NCBI GenBank assembly: GCA_030694985.1 | Contig: JAUYTV010000020.1 | Location: 1-64,000 of the forward strand | Direction of reading: 5' to 3' | Source of the DNA: Methanoregula sp. | GTDB lineage: Archaea; Halobacteriota; Methanomicrobia; Methanomicrobiales; Methanospirillaceae | DNA length: 64,000 nt | Part shown: positions 53,357 to 62,587 of the stretch, in pieces | Numbering within the stretch: the stretch's first letter is position 1 | Layout: each line of letters begins with the position of its first letter | Program-made: the position numbers and the translations under genes | Notes under the pieces: model-generated | The model's input: only the letters and a program-made list of their open reading frames with translations | Database searches by the model: none | What the model was told of the DNA's origin: nothing

Positions 53357-54625
53357 CTAACAGACCCTTTTTCCGATAAAGAAATATTTTCGATCTTTTA
53401 CAAGGATTGCCCGTCCCTTGTAACCTGCAGGAAGATTTTCGTTAAGAACAATGCCCGTGTAATTCGCTGCACGGGCCATCACCGATCCCTCCCTTATGAT
53501 CTCTGTGACTATGAACGGTACAACCGTTCCAAGAAGTGGACGGTTGAGCAACCCATAGAGCAGTTCGGCACGGGAATTTAATATGCGGGAACGATCTTTT
53601 TTTACCGAATCAGGAAAATCTTTTTCTGAAGAGACAGGAGTAAACGGGCGGCAGGAATAGCGGGTGATATTTACTTTGTTCGGGCGCACCCGGTCAATGA
53701 GATCACACGACATGGAAAAATCGGTTTTTGTTTCTTTCGGAAAACCGACAATCATATCGGTTGCAATAGTGATGTCCGGATATCGTTTCCGGAATGCAGC
53801 AACGATTTTCTCACATTCCGCAACGGTATATTGCCTGCCCATCCGTGTGAGCACCGCATCAGATCCTGACTGGAAAGGGATATGAACGAATTTGAAAATG
53901 CGATCATAAGAAAATGCATCAACCAGATCATCCAGACAATCGTTCACAGTCGTTGGATTCATCATCCCTACCCGGACCATGAACCGGCCCGGAATTTTAT
54001 TAATGGCCACGAGCAGTTCGGGAAATGTACGCCCGCAGTCACGACCCCATGCACTCACATCCTGCGCGGTCAGCTGGATCTCCGGAATGCCGGAACGGAC
54101 AAAGTTCTGCACCTGCAAAAGAATCTCTTCTTTTGAAAAACTCTTAAGCGAACCACGCGCAAGGCGGGTAAGGCAGTACGTGCAGTGGCCCAGGCATCCC
54201 TGTGAAATCTGCACAATCCCCGGTTCCCCATCATCGACCGTCATCACTTTCCGGTATTCCTCACGAATTTTTTCAGGAGGGATGAGCGTAGGAGTACATA
54301 CAGAAAAGATCGCTTCCCGCTGGACTTCTGGCATGCACCCGGTAACATAGAGTTCATGATCCCGGTACCGGCTGAGCTGCCTGAGCATACGACGCTCGGT
54401 CGGTCCAACCACCGTACATGTGTTGATAATCACAGCATCGGCAACATCGGCAGATCCGACAATGGTGCTTCCATTGTTTTTTAAGATCTCCACAAGTTTT
54501 GCCGTGTCACCGAAATTATAACGACACCCGTAGGTTTCGATAAATACGCACCGGTTTGAGAGCGCTGCTAACCACCCGGTACTTGCGGTGCTGCAACAAT
54601 CGTTTCCTGATCCTTTTACCGGCAT
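53357..54625 (-). CDS. tRNA N6-threonylcarbamoyladenosine methylthiotransferase (MtaB/CDKAL1 type)
   Basis: 422 residues. Radical-SAM enzyme adding a methylthio group to t6A37 of tRNA. N-terminal UPF0004 domain with IETYGCRYNFGDT and INTCTVVGPTERR, then the radical SAM cluster SQGCLGHCTYCLTRLARG (CxxxCxxC), and a TRAM domain at the end (LGTVVPFIVTEII...NYTGIVL). A minus-strand TATA CTTATATTC near 54661 and the ATG at 54625 with a 10-base leader support this start. Divergent from nadX. Confidence 0.9.
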   Translation of the reverse strand: MPVKGSGNDCCSTASTGWLAALSNRCVFIETYGCRYNFGDTAKLVEILKNNGSTIVGSADVADAVIINTCTVVGPTERRMLRQLSRYRDHELYVTGCMPEVQREAIFSVCTPTLIPPEKIREEYRKVMTVDDGEPGIVQISQGCLGHCTYCLTRLARGSLKSFSKEEILLQVQNFVRSGIPEIQLTAQDVSAWGRDCGRTFPELLVAINKIPGRFMVRVGMMNPTTVNDCLDDLVDAFSYDRIFKFVHIPFQSGSDAVLTRMGRQYTVAECEKIVAAFRKRYPDITIATDMIVGFPKETKTDFSMSCDLIDRVRPNKVNITRYSCRPFTPVSSEKDFPDSVKKDRSRILNSRAELLYGLLNRPLLGTVVPFIVTEIIREGSVMARAANYTGIVLNENLPAGYKGRAILVKDRKYFFIGKRVC

Positions 54626-54741
54626 TTGACAACTACCAGATCCATTGAACGCATTTGAATATAAGGCCGGTTTTACCGTTGCACATCGATACACTCGTGC
54701 AAGCACAACGCTTAACCAATGGTATTCATAATCTGTTTACC

Positions 54742-55500
54742 ATGATACGAATCGGGCTGCTCGGCTGTGGCAACATCGGCCATATCATCGCACAGCACGC
54801 GGGCAGTTTCGAGATCCGGGCGGTATACGATCAGGTGTTTGAACGGGCACAGGAGATCGCCACCCTGTCAGGTTCAAAAGCCTATGAAAATTTTGAAACG
54901 TTTATTGCTGCCGATATGGATATCGTTGTTGAGGCAGCCTCTGTCAGCGCTGTCAAAGTCTATGCAGCAGCAGTGCTTTCAGGCAACAAAGATCTGGTAA
55001 TCATGAGTGTGGGAGCACTTGCTGACCCGGTATTCAGAGAAGATATCCAGAACACTGCCATTAAATCCGGTCAAAAAGTCCACATTCCCAGTGGGGCGAT
55101 CTTCGGGCTCGATAACCTGAAGATCGGCAGGATCTCAAAGTTCAAAAAACTCCTGCTCAGGACAACAAAAAGCCCGGCGTCTCTGGGGATTGCTTCTGAT
55201 TCCCGAAAGATGATCTTCTCAGGAAAAGCCAATGAATGCATAAAGGCATTTCCAAAAAATGTGAATGTCTCGGTTGCCATGAGCCTTGCAGCAGGACAGG
55301 ATACGGATGTGGAACTCTGGGTTGATCCTGCGGTTGACCGGAACGTGCACGAATTGTTTGTGGAAGGGGATTTTGGTGAGACCTATGTCAAAGTGACAAA
55401 TTTTCCAAGCCCGGACAACCCTGCCACAAGCTATCTGGCAGCCCTTTCGATCCTCTCACTTCTTGAAGATCTCAACAGTCCGATAGTTGTTGGAACATGA
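54742..55500 (+). CDS. nadX: L-aspartate dehydrogenase
   Basis: 252 residues from the ATG at 54742. Oxidises aspartate to iminoaspartate for NAD biosynthesis. Rossmann motif GLLGCGNIGHIIAQHAGSF at the start; conserved IPSGAIFGLDNL in the middle and VAMSLAAGQDTDVELWVDP near the end. nadC follows in the same operon; nadA, the enzyme between them in the pathway, is not in the window. Confidence 0.93.
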   Translation: MIRIGLLGCGNIGHIIAQHAGSFEIRAVYDQVFERAQEIATLSGSKAYENFETFIAADMDIVVEAASVSAVKVYAAAVLSGNKDLVIMSVGALADPVFREDIQNTAIKSGQKVHIPSGAIFGLDNLKIGRISKFKKLLLRTTKSPASLGIASDSRKMIFSGKANECIKAFPKNVNVSVAMSLAAGQDTDVELWVDPAVDRNVHELFVEGDFGETYVKVTNFPSPDNPATSYLAALSILSLLEDLNSPIVVGT

Positions 55501-55525
55501 TACAGGTATATTGGTGAAGAAATCT

Positions 55526-56359
55526 ATGGTATCCCTTGAGTACCTGCTGCACTTTATCGACGAGGATGCACCATCAGGCGATTTGACATCGGAAGCCGTG
55601 ATTCCCGACATCTGCTGTAGTGCAGAGATCGTTGCAGAGCAGGCGGGTATCATTGCAGGACTCTGCGAAACAACCATGCTCTTTTCCCATTACGGTATTG
55701 CAGTAAAACAGTTCGCACAGGATGGGCAAACTGTCAAAGCAGGGGATAAACTCCTATTGCTCCACGGAGATGCTAAAAAGATCCTGCTGGTTGAACGGAC
55801 TGCACTTAACATCATCGGCAGAATGAGTGGTATTGCAACCCGGACTCAGGAGATGGTTGGAACCGTATCTGCAATAAACGGAAAATGCAGGATCGCAGCA
55901 ACGCGAAAAACCTCTCCAGGATTCAGGGCACTTGACAAAAAAGCAGTCCAGCTCGGGGGTGGGGAACCCCATCGTAGTAGTTTAAGTGACGGGATTCTCA
56001 TTAAAGACAACCATCTGGTGCTGGTCTCATTAAAAAAAGCCATTACTGCTGCAAGAAAGATCACGCAATACAAAAAGATCGAAGTGGAAGTCGAGACCCC
56101 CGCTGATGCCCTGCTGGCGGCATCCGCTGGTGCCGATATTATCCTGCTCGACAACATGAATCCCGGACAGGTGAAAAATACTCTCGATGCACTCAGGAAG
56201 AAGGGGCTTAGGGATCGCGTCATCATAGAACTCTCCGGAGGTATTACTCCCGACACACTCAGTGATTTTGCCACTTTGGATGTGGATGTGATCAGCATGG
56301 GTGCACTTACCCACACGGTTAAGAATTTTTCAGTGAAACTTGAAATTATACCAGGATAG
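55526..56359 (+). CDS. nadC: nicotinate-nucleotide pyrophosphorylase (carboxylating)
   Basis: 277 residues. Makes nicotinate mononucleotide from quinolinate and PRPP. Seen: EDAPSGDLTSEAVIP at the N-terminus, NIIGRMSGIATRTQEMV, AATRKTSPGFRALDKKAVQLGGGEPHRSSLSDGILIKDNH (active-site block) and IELSGGITPDTLSDFA. The ATG at 55526 follows an SD, GGTGA, 8 bases upstream; an upstream ATG would overlap nadX. Confidence 0.95.
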   Translation: MVSLEYLLHFIDEDAPSGDLTSEAVIPDICCSAEIVAEQAGIIAGLCETTMLFSHYGIAVKQFAQDGQTVKAGDKLLLLHGDAKKILLVERTALNIIGRMSGIATRTQEMVGTVSAINGKCRIAATRKTSPGFRALDKKAVQLGGGEPHRSSLSDGILIKDNHLVLVSLKKAITAARKITQYKKIEVEVETPADALLAASAGADIILLDNMNPGQVKNTLDALRKKGLRDRVIIELSGGITPDTLSDFATLDVDVISMGALTHTVKNFSVKLEIIPG

Positions 56360-56530
56360 TACTAATCCTTTTTTCATCACTGGATGTGGTGGAACTCGAT
56401 TTTTTTTAAAATATTTCGGATAGTGAGATTCTCATGGTTTTATTTACATCATAAAAAAACACAGATAAAAAGCCAAAGGAAAAACTTAATCGTGCGAAAC
56501 CACGTATCGATGGCTATTGAGGTTGTGTAA

Positions 56531-57112
56531 TTGCCCGATGCTGAATTGCCAGTGACTGAAGATGAAGTCCCAAAAGAGGATCCGGTTGTAGTCGAAGAAC
56601 AGCGTAAGGGGCGGGTAAAAGGATTTATTAACCTCTTACAGGATGAAAACCTTCATTACCGTTGGAAAGCAGCAGAGGCGCTGGGTGAAGAGGGGGATGT
56701 CTCGGCAGTTGAACCTCTCTTAAAAGCCCTTAACGATCCCTATGTAGAGGTCCAGTGGCTTGCCGCAAAATCATTGGGAAAAATTGGGGATATTCGCGCT
56801 CTTGAACCCCTGATTGCAACACTGAAATCTGATGATAAATGGCTCCGTCAAGGCGCGGCATGGGGACTGGGCAGACTTAAGGATCCACGGGCAGTTGAAC
56901 CACTCCTTTTACTACTTGACGATCCGAAAAAAGGCGTCCGGAAGGACGCCGCATGGGCCCTTGGAAATATCGGTGACGAACGAGCCATTGAAGGACTCAC
57001 ACGCTTACTAAAAGATCCTATCAAAGATGTTTGTGAAGCTGCACAAAAAGCACTGGCATCTATCAGCAGGGCGAACCAAAAAAAGCGTGCTGACACTTCA
57101 GCCACAGAATAA
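56531..57112 (+). CDS. HEAT-repeat protein (PBS-lyase HEAT type)
   Basis: 193 residues starting with TTG, supported by an SD GAGGT seven bases before. About five HEAT repeats of 31 residues follow an acidic N-terminus (LHYRWKAAEALGEEGDVSAVEPLLKAL, then WLAAKSLGKIGDIRALEPLIATL, and so on). Short Lys-rich tail. Scaffold for protein contacts; partner unknown. Similar proteins are frequent in Methanomicrobiales. Confidence 0.85.
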   Translation: MPDAELPVTEDEVPKEDPVVVEEQRKGRVKGFINLLQDENLHYRWKAAEALGEEGDVSAVEPLLKALNDPYVEVQWLAAKSLGKIGDIRALEPLIATLKSDDKWLRQGAAWGLGRLKDPRAVEPLLLLLDDPKKGVRKDAAWALGNIGDERAIEGLTRLLKDPIKDVCEAAQKALASISRANQKKRADTSATE

Positions 57113-57278
57113 TCCCGCAACAGAACAAACGTTTGCACGACCAGAAGATTTACACAAACTTATCCAACCCGACTGCCATTACTCCGTAGATCGCAGGATA
57201 ACAAAACAACCACCCATTCAGCTCCGTTTTTTTAAATCCGCAATAAGTCTGCGGTACAATATCTGCGATCCTTTCCCG

Positions 57279-57641
57279 TTATAAAAAGTGGATATCCTCG
57301 GCCGAACTCACAATAATTTCTTTCTTCCCGCGATAGGTCTCAACAATCCCATACACAGAAATATTTGCTCCTTTCTTAATCGTGAGATCACGGGCTGCCT
57401 GAGCCGGAATAAAAATCGCGAGTCCATTGATCTGCAGGTTCATATGCCCACCGGTTTTGGTCAGGGCAACCTGGTCGACGGTGCCTTCAACATGTACAAG
57501 TTCACCATCTGCCGAATTGTTTGTAAATGGCTTTGAAAACGGTTGTTTACCGAACGAACCAAGAAAAAGGTGCGCTGCAATCACTGCAACCGCAACGCCG
57601 ATCAACAGCAGGATTGCCAACCGTTCCTGGCGCTCGAACAT
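57279..57641 (-). CDS. membrane-anchored OB-fold protein
   Basis: 120 residues. N-terminal membrane helix (LAILLLIGVAVAVIAAHLFLG), then a linker and an OB-fold domain (VEGTVDQVALTKTGGHMNLQ ... KKGANISVYGIVETYRGKKEIIV), like the tRNA_anti type. Probably faces the outside. Function unknown; nucleic acid or oligosaccharide binding would be usual for the fold. Confidence 0.7.
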   Translation of the reverse strand: MFERQERLAILLLIGVAVAVIAAHLFLGSFGKQPFSKPFTNNSADGELVHVEGTVDQVALTKTGGHMNLQINGLAIFIPAQAARDLTIKKGANISVYGIVETYRGKKEIIVSSAEDIHFL

Positions 57642-57712
57642 AAAGGAAGTATTGAAAATCTGGGTTTAAATGACCGACAGGTTAATGTGTTAACAGTGTT
57701 AACATATCGACC

Positions 57713-57958
57713 ATGTATCCTACAACACTACCTCCGTCATCAAAGACGGTACTGGAGATACTGGATAACGGTGGGGCAATGACCCACAAAGATCTTGTAT
57801 CGCGAACAAACCTTGCGCCGCGGACTGTGCGGTATGCCTTAAAGAAATTAAAAGAACGTCATCTCATCATCGAGAAGTTTAACTTCCGCGATGCACGCCA
57901 GATCATCTACCAGAACCGGACGGAACAGGCAGCTAAGCCCCAATCTGCGTGTGTATGA
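57713..57958 (+). CDS. winged helix-turn-helix regulator
   Basis: 81 residues. A single winged-helix domain, LEILDNGGAMTHKDLVSRTNLAPRTVRYALKKLKERHLIIE, of the MarR/HTH_20-like type. Likely a local DNA-binding regulator. Its stop overlaps the start of the next regulator by four bases (ATGA), so both act together or are co-expressed. Confidence 0.8.
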   Translation: MYPTTLPPSSKTVLEILDNGGAMTHKDLVSRTNLAPRTVRYALKKLKERHLIIEKFNFRDARQIIYQNRTEQAAKPQSACV

Positions 57959-58263
57959 CAAAGCATACCTGTACCCTGATGCACTGTGACACGATGGTGA
58001 GAAATCTCCTTCCCCCCATGAGAGCGGAGATGGTATTGAGACTTGTCCAGAGACAAGGGATCAGCCAGAGTGATGCGGCAAAACGGCTCGGGATTACACG
58101 GGCAGCAGTCTCCCAGTACATGAGCAGGAAGCGGGGTGCGGGCGAAGTTGTATTGTCAACAGAACTGGATTTGATTATTGATCGCTGGGCGCTTGCCGTA
58201 GTCACCGGAGAAAGCGACATCAACCTGTGTGACGTGTGCCAGTGTGCACTCAAAAAAATTTAA
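57955..58263 (+). CDS. XRE/COG2522-type helix-turn-helix regulator with cysteine pairs
   Basis: 102 residues. Helix-turn-helix: VLRLVQRQGISQSDAAKRLGITRAAVSQYMSRKRGAGEV, typical of the archaeal COG2522 regulators. Cysteines before it (TCTLMHC) and after (CDVCQC) suggest a metal or redox site. Co-transcribed with the winged-helix gene in front. Confidence 0.85.
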   Translation: MTKHTCTLMHCDTMVRNLLPPMRAEMVLRLVQRQGISQSDAAKRLGITRAAVSQYMSRKRGAGEVVLSTELDLIIDRWALAVVTGESDINLCDVCQCALKKI

Positions 58264-58366
58264 TTAAACGTGTTCAGTGTGAACACCTGTTTTTTAAAAA
58301 GTGCAGAGTTTTTGCCTTTGCCCGGAATTTTTAAATCCACATCTTCGAGAGAACGTTTTTTTTTTC

Positions 58367-60040
58367 CTACCGGATATGTTTGCGATAGTAGATGACAAGC
58401 AGCAGCAGGATTACGACAACCACAATAGCGATTTTGGTATAATCGGTTTTCGATTGAGGAGATGTCACCGTATTATTCCAGTCATCTTCAAACACCGTAA
58501 GGAAATATTGGGCAACCCCCGTATGGTCAATGATAACTCCCGCCTCCCGGTTGAAATTGGGGGAGTTGCTGTTCCAGTTGATGCTGCTGACAAGCACGCG
58601 CTGCCCGTCCACGATTACACCCTTATTGTGGATCTTCTCAAGATTGCTTGCCGTAAGATCCGCACACCGCCCTTCGAGCGGGATCTTTTCCGTTGAACCG
58701 ATATTGGTGATAAGGGCCGCCATCTCATCGTTGTCCTTCTCATCTTCGATATTATACCAGTACGAGTCCAGCAGCACCCTCACGTGAACACCGCGCCGGG
58801 ATGCGTTGATTGCAGCAGCAAGATACGGGTTTAAGGTTAAAGGCGTCTCGTTGGTGATATATGCCTGCTCGATCTCAATGCTCGTCCGGGCGGACTGTAT
58901 CAGATCGATTATCTGGCTGCTGGTGTCAGGAGAGAGAACGGGTCTGACCGTAGCGCCGGAAAATTGTGCCGGTGTAAATTTTACTGCATGTTTTCCTGCA
59001 GGAACTGTTTCGGGATTTCCCAAAGAGCCGTAGATAGGGATAACTGAAGGCCCGGTGGAATCGGTCTGGTATACTGTTGAAAAATATTTTGCAAGAGCAG
59101 GATCTTCAAGATACACCCCCCACCCCCGGTTACTGTTGAAACCCGCAGGGGGAAACCCGCTGTACTTGAAATTCTCACTCGTGAGAAAAACCGCCCTGTG
59201 ATCGAGCACAAGATATTTGGCATGAACATAGCGGTAGGGTGGATGAACATCTTTACCTGCGGCCATCTGGAGAACGGGTATCCCGCCGGCATTCAACCTC
59301 CATATAGCAGCATTCTCTGCCGGACTGATACCCCCTACAGGCCCTCCCTCAACAAGAACCGAAACATTCACCCCCCGCCCCCGCGCGGCAATCAGGGAAT
59401 CGGCCATCGAGGGGCTTGAAAATTCATAGACATTGAGAAGTATCTCATCCGATGCACGATCCACAGCATAGGTGAACATCTCACTTGAGCAGTCCGGTGA
59501 GACAAAAGTTGTTACGGTCACATTATGGAATGCTGCAGGTTCGAACCGGGACTGCCCGATCATGAGGGGGCGGGGATCCCATACCCCGTTTTTTAGATAA
59601 TGAACCTGCCCCTCGCGGGGTTTGACATCCTTTGGCCATGCAACACGCTGGATCAGTTCAGAGCCTTTGTATAGCAGCAGTTCGTCTCCGGTATTTGCAA
59701 GACGAAGTGGATTACCGTTGATCACATCGGGAACAACCGGTGAGTAGTCCTGCCATTCAAAATCTGGAAGTTTTCCATGACTCTGCAAAAATGCCGGACC
59801 ACTTCGGGCGATCGTCAGTGCTCCATTAATACGGGTGCCGGGAGGAAACCGGAATCCACCCCTCCCATCCGAGACAGTGATACCATCAAGTGAACCGGTG
59901 CCGGATAGCACCAGGTACTCATCCATATCATTGAAAAGATATGGATCAGGACAGAATTCTGTAATCCTGACATCAGTGGCTGCATACACCACACCGACGA
60001 TGAGCAGGGAAAAAATGATGAACAGGCAGAATCGTCGCAT
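58367..60040 (-). CDS. membrane-anchored phospholipase D-like protein
   Basis: 557 residues. Signal peptide (FCLFIIFSLLIVGVVYAA), then a lamin-tail-like beta domain of about 130 residues (ITEFCPDPYLFNDMDEYLVL), then two PLD half-domains with HxKxxxxD motifs: HAKYLVLD and IHNKGVIVDG, each followed by a Ser/Asn run (TSENFKYSG, SSINWNSNS). A C-terminal helix (TKIAIVVVVILLLLVIYY) anchors it. Probably an exported phosphodiesterase; the substrate (lipid, nucleic acid) is not known. Confidence 0.85.
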   Translation of the reverse strand: MRRFCLFIIFSLLIVGVVYAATDVRITEFCPDPYLFNDMDEYLVLSGTGSLDGITVSDGRGGFRFPPGTRINGALTIARSGPAFLQSHGKLPDFEWQDYSPVVPDVINGNPLRLANTGDELLLYKGSELIQRVAWPKDVKPREGQVHYLKNGVWDPRPLMIGQSRFEPAAFHNVTVTTFVSPDCSSEMFTYAVDRASDEILLNVYEFSSPSMADSLIAARGRGVNVSVLVEGGPVGGISPAENAAIWRLNAGGIPVLQMAAGKDVHPPYRYVHAKYLVLDHRAVFLTSENFKYSGFPPAGFNSNRGWGVYLEDPALAKYFSTVYQTDSTGPSVIPIYGSLGNPETVPAGKHAVKFTPAQFSGATVRPVLSPDTSSQIIDLIQSARTSIEIEQAYITNETPLTLNPYLAAAINASRRGVHVRVLLDSYWYNIEDEKDNDEMAALITNIGSTEKIPLEGRCADLTASNLEKIHNKGVIVDGQRVLVSSINWNSNSPNFNREAGVIIDHTGVAQYFLTVFEDDWNNTVTSPQSKTDYTKIAIVVVVILLLLVIYYRKHIR

Positions 60041-60100
60041 TAAGACTGTATAGTATCTCCATTCCCCTTTTATAATCTGGCGATATAATTTTCCAGAGAG

Positions 60101-60721
60101 ATGGTGCAGGCAGGAGATTCAATAAGAAACCCGCAGAATCCGCTTGTAGTGAAACTGGGAGGCAGCCTGCATCAGCAGATTCCGGAGATCGTCCCGGTAT
60201 TGTGCAAATCCGGGCGTCCGCTGCTGGTTGTTCCCGGAGGGGGACTTTTTGCCGATGCCGTGAGGCAGGAACAGGTGGAGGGCAATGCCGCGCACTGGAT
60301 GGCAATCGCTGCCATGGAGCAGTATGCATGGGTTATCGCATCCCATGGAATGAAGACAACAGATATCCTCGCCGCACCAGAAACAACCGCAGTCTTTCTT
60401 CCGTATATCAGCATGCGACAGCATGATCCGCTCCCCCATTCATGGGATGTCACCTCCGACACCATTGCTGCATGGATAGCAGCTGAACTGGGAACTGAAC
60501 TCCTTGTTCTCAAATCGGTTGACGGGATCTCTTTTGAAGGAATACATCAGGAACGGGTAACAATACCCATAAAAAATGACGTGGTAGATCCGTTTTTCAT
60601 TCCATTTGTCCTGAAACACCGGATGAAAACTACCATTATCAACGGGAAATTGGGCGGAAGTATTGAAAAATTTTTAAACGGTGAAGCGATCCTATGCACC
60701 AAAATCGGTACAACCTTTTAA
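60101..60721 (+). CDS. mfnE: amino acid kinase-fold protein, probable methanofuran-biosynthesis kinase MfnE
   Basis: 206 residues. Amino acid kinase fold: VVKLGGSL near residue 17, VVPGGGLFADAVRQ in the middle, and DGISFE and LGGSIEKFLNG near the end. The motif HSWDVTSDTIAAWIAAELG is typical of the methanogen family of MfnE, which phosphorylates 5-(aminomethyl)-3-furanmethanol phosphate in methanofuran synthesis. A TATA-like TTTATAATC lies 25-30 bases upstream, so it may be leaderless. Function inferred from the family. Confidence 0.7.
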   Translation: MVQAGDSIRNPQNPLVVKLGGSLHQQIPEIVPVLCKSGRPLLVVPGGGLFADAVRQEQVEGNAAHWMAIAAMEQYAWVIASHGMKTTDILAAPETTAVFLPYISMRQHDPLPHSWDVTSDTIAAWIAAELGTELLVLKSVDGISFEGIHQERVTIPIKNDVVDPFFIPFVLKHRMKTTIINGKLGGSIEKFLNGEAILCTKIGTTF

Positions 60722-60764
60722 AGGTTTTAAAAGAGATACAATAAGAATCCTTGGAGGAGCTATA

Positions 60765-60926
60765 ATGTCAGATAAAAAGTGTACATCCTGCAGTGCACCG
60801 CTTGCAGAAGAGGGCGCAACGCAATTCGGGTGCCCCGCATGCGGTTTTGAGATTAACCGGTGTTACCGGTGCAGAGAACAGAGTATCCCCTACACCTGCC
60901 CTAAATGTGGATTTGGGGGACCGTAA
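60765..60926 (+). CDS. small zinc-ribbon protein
   Basis: 53 residues with four Cys pairs: CTSC, CPAC, CYRC and CPKC. Strong SD, GGAGGAGC, before the ATG at 60765. It belongs to the archaeal small zinc-finger family seen next to EF-1beta in many euryarchaea (HVO_2753 type). Its stop lies three bases before the start of the aEF-1beta gene, so the two form a unit. Confidence 0.85.
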   Translation: MSDKKCTSCSAPLAEEGATQFGCPACGFEINRCYRCREQSIPYTCPKCGFGGP

Positions 60927-60929
60927 AGC

Positions 60930-61187
60930 ATGGGAAGTGTTGCGGTCATTATGCGGGTGATGCCGGAATCGCCCGAAGTCGATCTTGAACAACTAAAAAA
61001 GGCGCTCAAAGAAAAACTGCCCGGTATCCAGGACATGCAGACAGAGTCAATCGGATTTGGCTTAAAGGCGATCAAGCTTGCCGCAGTAATCAATGACTGT
61101 GGGGGCGAGACAGATGCAATCGAAATGTCCCTCAATGAGATTGCGGGCGTTGAGCGCGCAGAGATCATTGAAGTAACCCTGAACTAA
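60930..61187 (+). CDS. ef1B: translation elongation factor aEF-1beta
   Basis: 85 residues, GDP/GTP exchange factor for aEF-1alpha. Seen: VAVIMRVMPESPEVDLEQLK and ESIGFGLKAIKLAAVINDCGG, and FxDEIxxxx-like C-terminal strand (VERAEIIEVTLN). The short archaeal form has no extra domains. It follows the zinc-ribbon gene. Confidence 0.95.
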   Translation: MGSVAVIMRVMPESPEVDLEQLKKALKEKLPGIQDMQTESIGFGLKAIKLAAVINDCGGETDAIEMSLNEIAGVERAEIIEVTLN

Positions 61188-61212
61188 AACAGTCAGTTCA
61201 TCTCTTTTTTAC

Positions 61213-62166
61213 TTATTGTTCAAGCGATGCCATAACATTCCGGGTGATTGTGCGTATCTTTTCAACGGATTCGCGGAATGCCATCACTTCCGATTCATCG
61301 ATCTTAATCGAGATGGGAAAGACACCATGACAATTCACGCGGGCGGGTACACCAATGCATACATCCCCCTCGCTGACACCATGCACTTCCTCTTTGATAT
61401 AGGCAGAGACGGTCAGGATACGGTTTTCATCGCTGAGTACGGTCTTTACCAGCGAAGCGATCGCCTCACCGGGACCATAGACCGTTGATCCCTTGTTTTT
61501 TATGATCTCACCACCGCTGCATTTTACAGAATTTATGATCTCCTGGACAGGCAGATGAGAAAATGTCGGCAGGTTTGAGATCTTGATACCCCCGATGGAT
61601 GTTGCAGACCAGAGCGGAACAAGACTATCGCCATGCTCTCCTATAATGCGCGTGTGGACTTCACTCACATGCACTTTAAAGTATGCGGCGATTAGGGATT
61701 TTAAGCGCATTGAATCCAGGTGCGTGCCCAGTCCAAAAACCTGGCTGGGTGGAAGACCTGAGCATTTCAGGGCAACACAGGTCATTACATCGACGGGATT
61801 TGTTACAATCAGAATCTTTGTGTCCGGTGCAATGACACCGATTGTCAGAGCAAGCGGAGCAATGATCCTTGCATTTCCAACAGCAAGATCCATACGATTC
61901 TGGCCGGGTGTGCGCGGAGCGCCTGCAGTTATTACAACAACTGCGGATCCTGCCACGTCTTTTAAATTGGTTGTCCAGTTGATCTCGACGTCGGTTCCCC
62001 GTGCGGCGAACGAATCGACAAGGTCCTGGGTTATGCCCTTTAAAAGAGACTCACGTCCTTCCCTCCCGTAAAGCAGGATCTCACTTACGTGAGGGATCGA
62101 CGAAATCGCATGTGCGGCAAACATCCCGACATTGCCGGTTGCACCGATAATGGTCACTTTTGCCAT
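61213..62166 (-). CDS. mdh: malate dehydrogenase (archaeal LDH-like type)
   Basis: 317 residues. NAD(P)-binding motif TIIGATGNVGMFAAHAI; NPVDVMTCVALK; the catalytic His region RIIGEHGDSLVPLWS. The frame extends upstream to 62388, but that part lies inside the SRP RNA gene; the ATG at 62166 is the real start. It is probably used for C4-acid metabolism in the incomplete Krebs cycle of methanogens. Confidence 0.93.
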   Translation of the reverse strand: MAKVTIIGATGNVGMFAAHAISSIPHVSEILLYGREGRESLLKGITQDLVDSFAARGTDVEINWTTNLKDVAGSAVVVITAGAPRTPGQNRMDLAVGNARIIAPLALTIGVIAPDTKILIVTNPVDVMTCVALKCSGLPPSQVFGLGTHLDSMRLKSLIAAYFKVHVSEVHTRIIGEHGDSLVPLWSATSIGGIKISNLPTFSHLPVQEIINSVKCSGGEIIKNKGSTVYGPGEAIASLVKTVLSDENRILTVSAYIKEEVHGVSEGDVCIGVPARVNCHGVFPISIKIDESEVMAFRESVEKIRTITRNVMASLEQ

Positions 62167-62177
62167 AATAATCGTAA

Positions 62178-62488
62178 ATAGGGACGCGTTATCGGTCGAC
62201 TGTACGTTACTACGTTTACCAAAGCATTCATCCTCCGCCCCGTTACCCCATGGGCGCCGAATGTCTACGGTAAGTCTGCTCCCTTCCGGGCCTGAACCGG
62301 TCCCCGCAGCAACAGGTCGCCATTCCCTCCGGAATATTGATACCTGGCCATCGACCTCATGGGACGAGGTTTCACAGTCAGAACGCACAAGCTCCCGCAG
62401 GCCGTTGCAGCCTTCCTCAAACTTCGCCCCCCGCGTAACGACGGTTTCAGGTTACAGGTGACGCCGAACCACCCGGGCTAGTCCCCAT
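62178..62488 (-). ncRNA. ffs: signal recognition particle RNA (7S RNA)
   Basis: About 311 bases. Helix 8 carries the SRP hallmark GGTTCAGGCCCGGAAGGGAGCAG (conserved GGAAG and GCAG loops); the 5' part reads CCGGGTGGTTCGGCGTCACC followed by TGTAACC and TGAAACC, typical of archaeal 7S RNA. Ends form helix 1: ATGGGGAC at the 5' end (62481-62488) pairs with GTCCCTAT at the 3' end (62178-62185), 8 of 8 with one G-U. A TATA-like CTTTATTG lies 20-25 bases upstream (about 62510). mdh starts 12 bases after the 3' end. False open frames cover it on both strands. Confidence 0.92.
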
Positions 62489-62506
62489 ATACCTTTGTGC
62501 ACAGCT

Positions 62507-62514
62507 CAATAAAG
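62507..62514 (-). promoter_or_regulatory. TATA-like element of the SRP RNA gene
   Basis: CTTTATTG read on the minus strand, centred 22 bases before the 5' end of the RNA. Distance and AT content fit an archaeal promoter; no other candidate lies closer. Confidence 0.45.
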
Positions 62515-62587
62515 GTTTTTTACCCGGCCATTTTTACCCGGTCATAATAATCGCCTCTGCAATCAGTCAGCCAAAAAGAAGAAAGAC

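Noticed and set aside
62132-62461. Plus-strand open frame of 109 residues upstream of mdh
   Set aside because: It lies fully over the SRP RNA gene, antisense to it.
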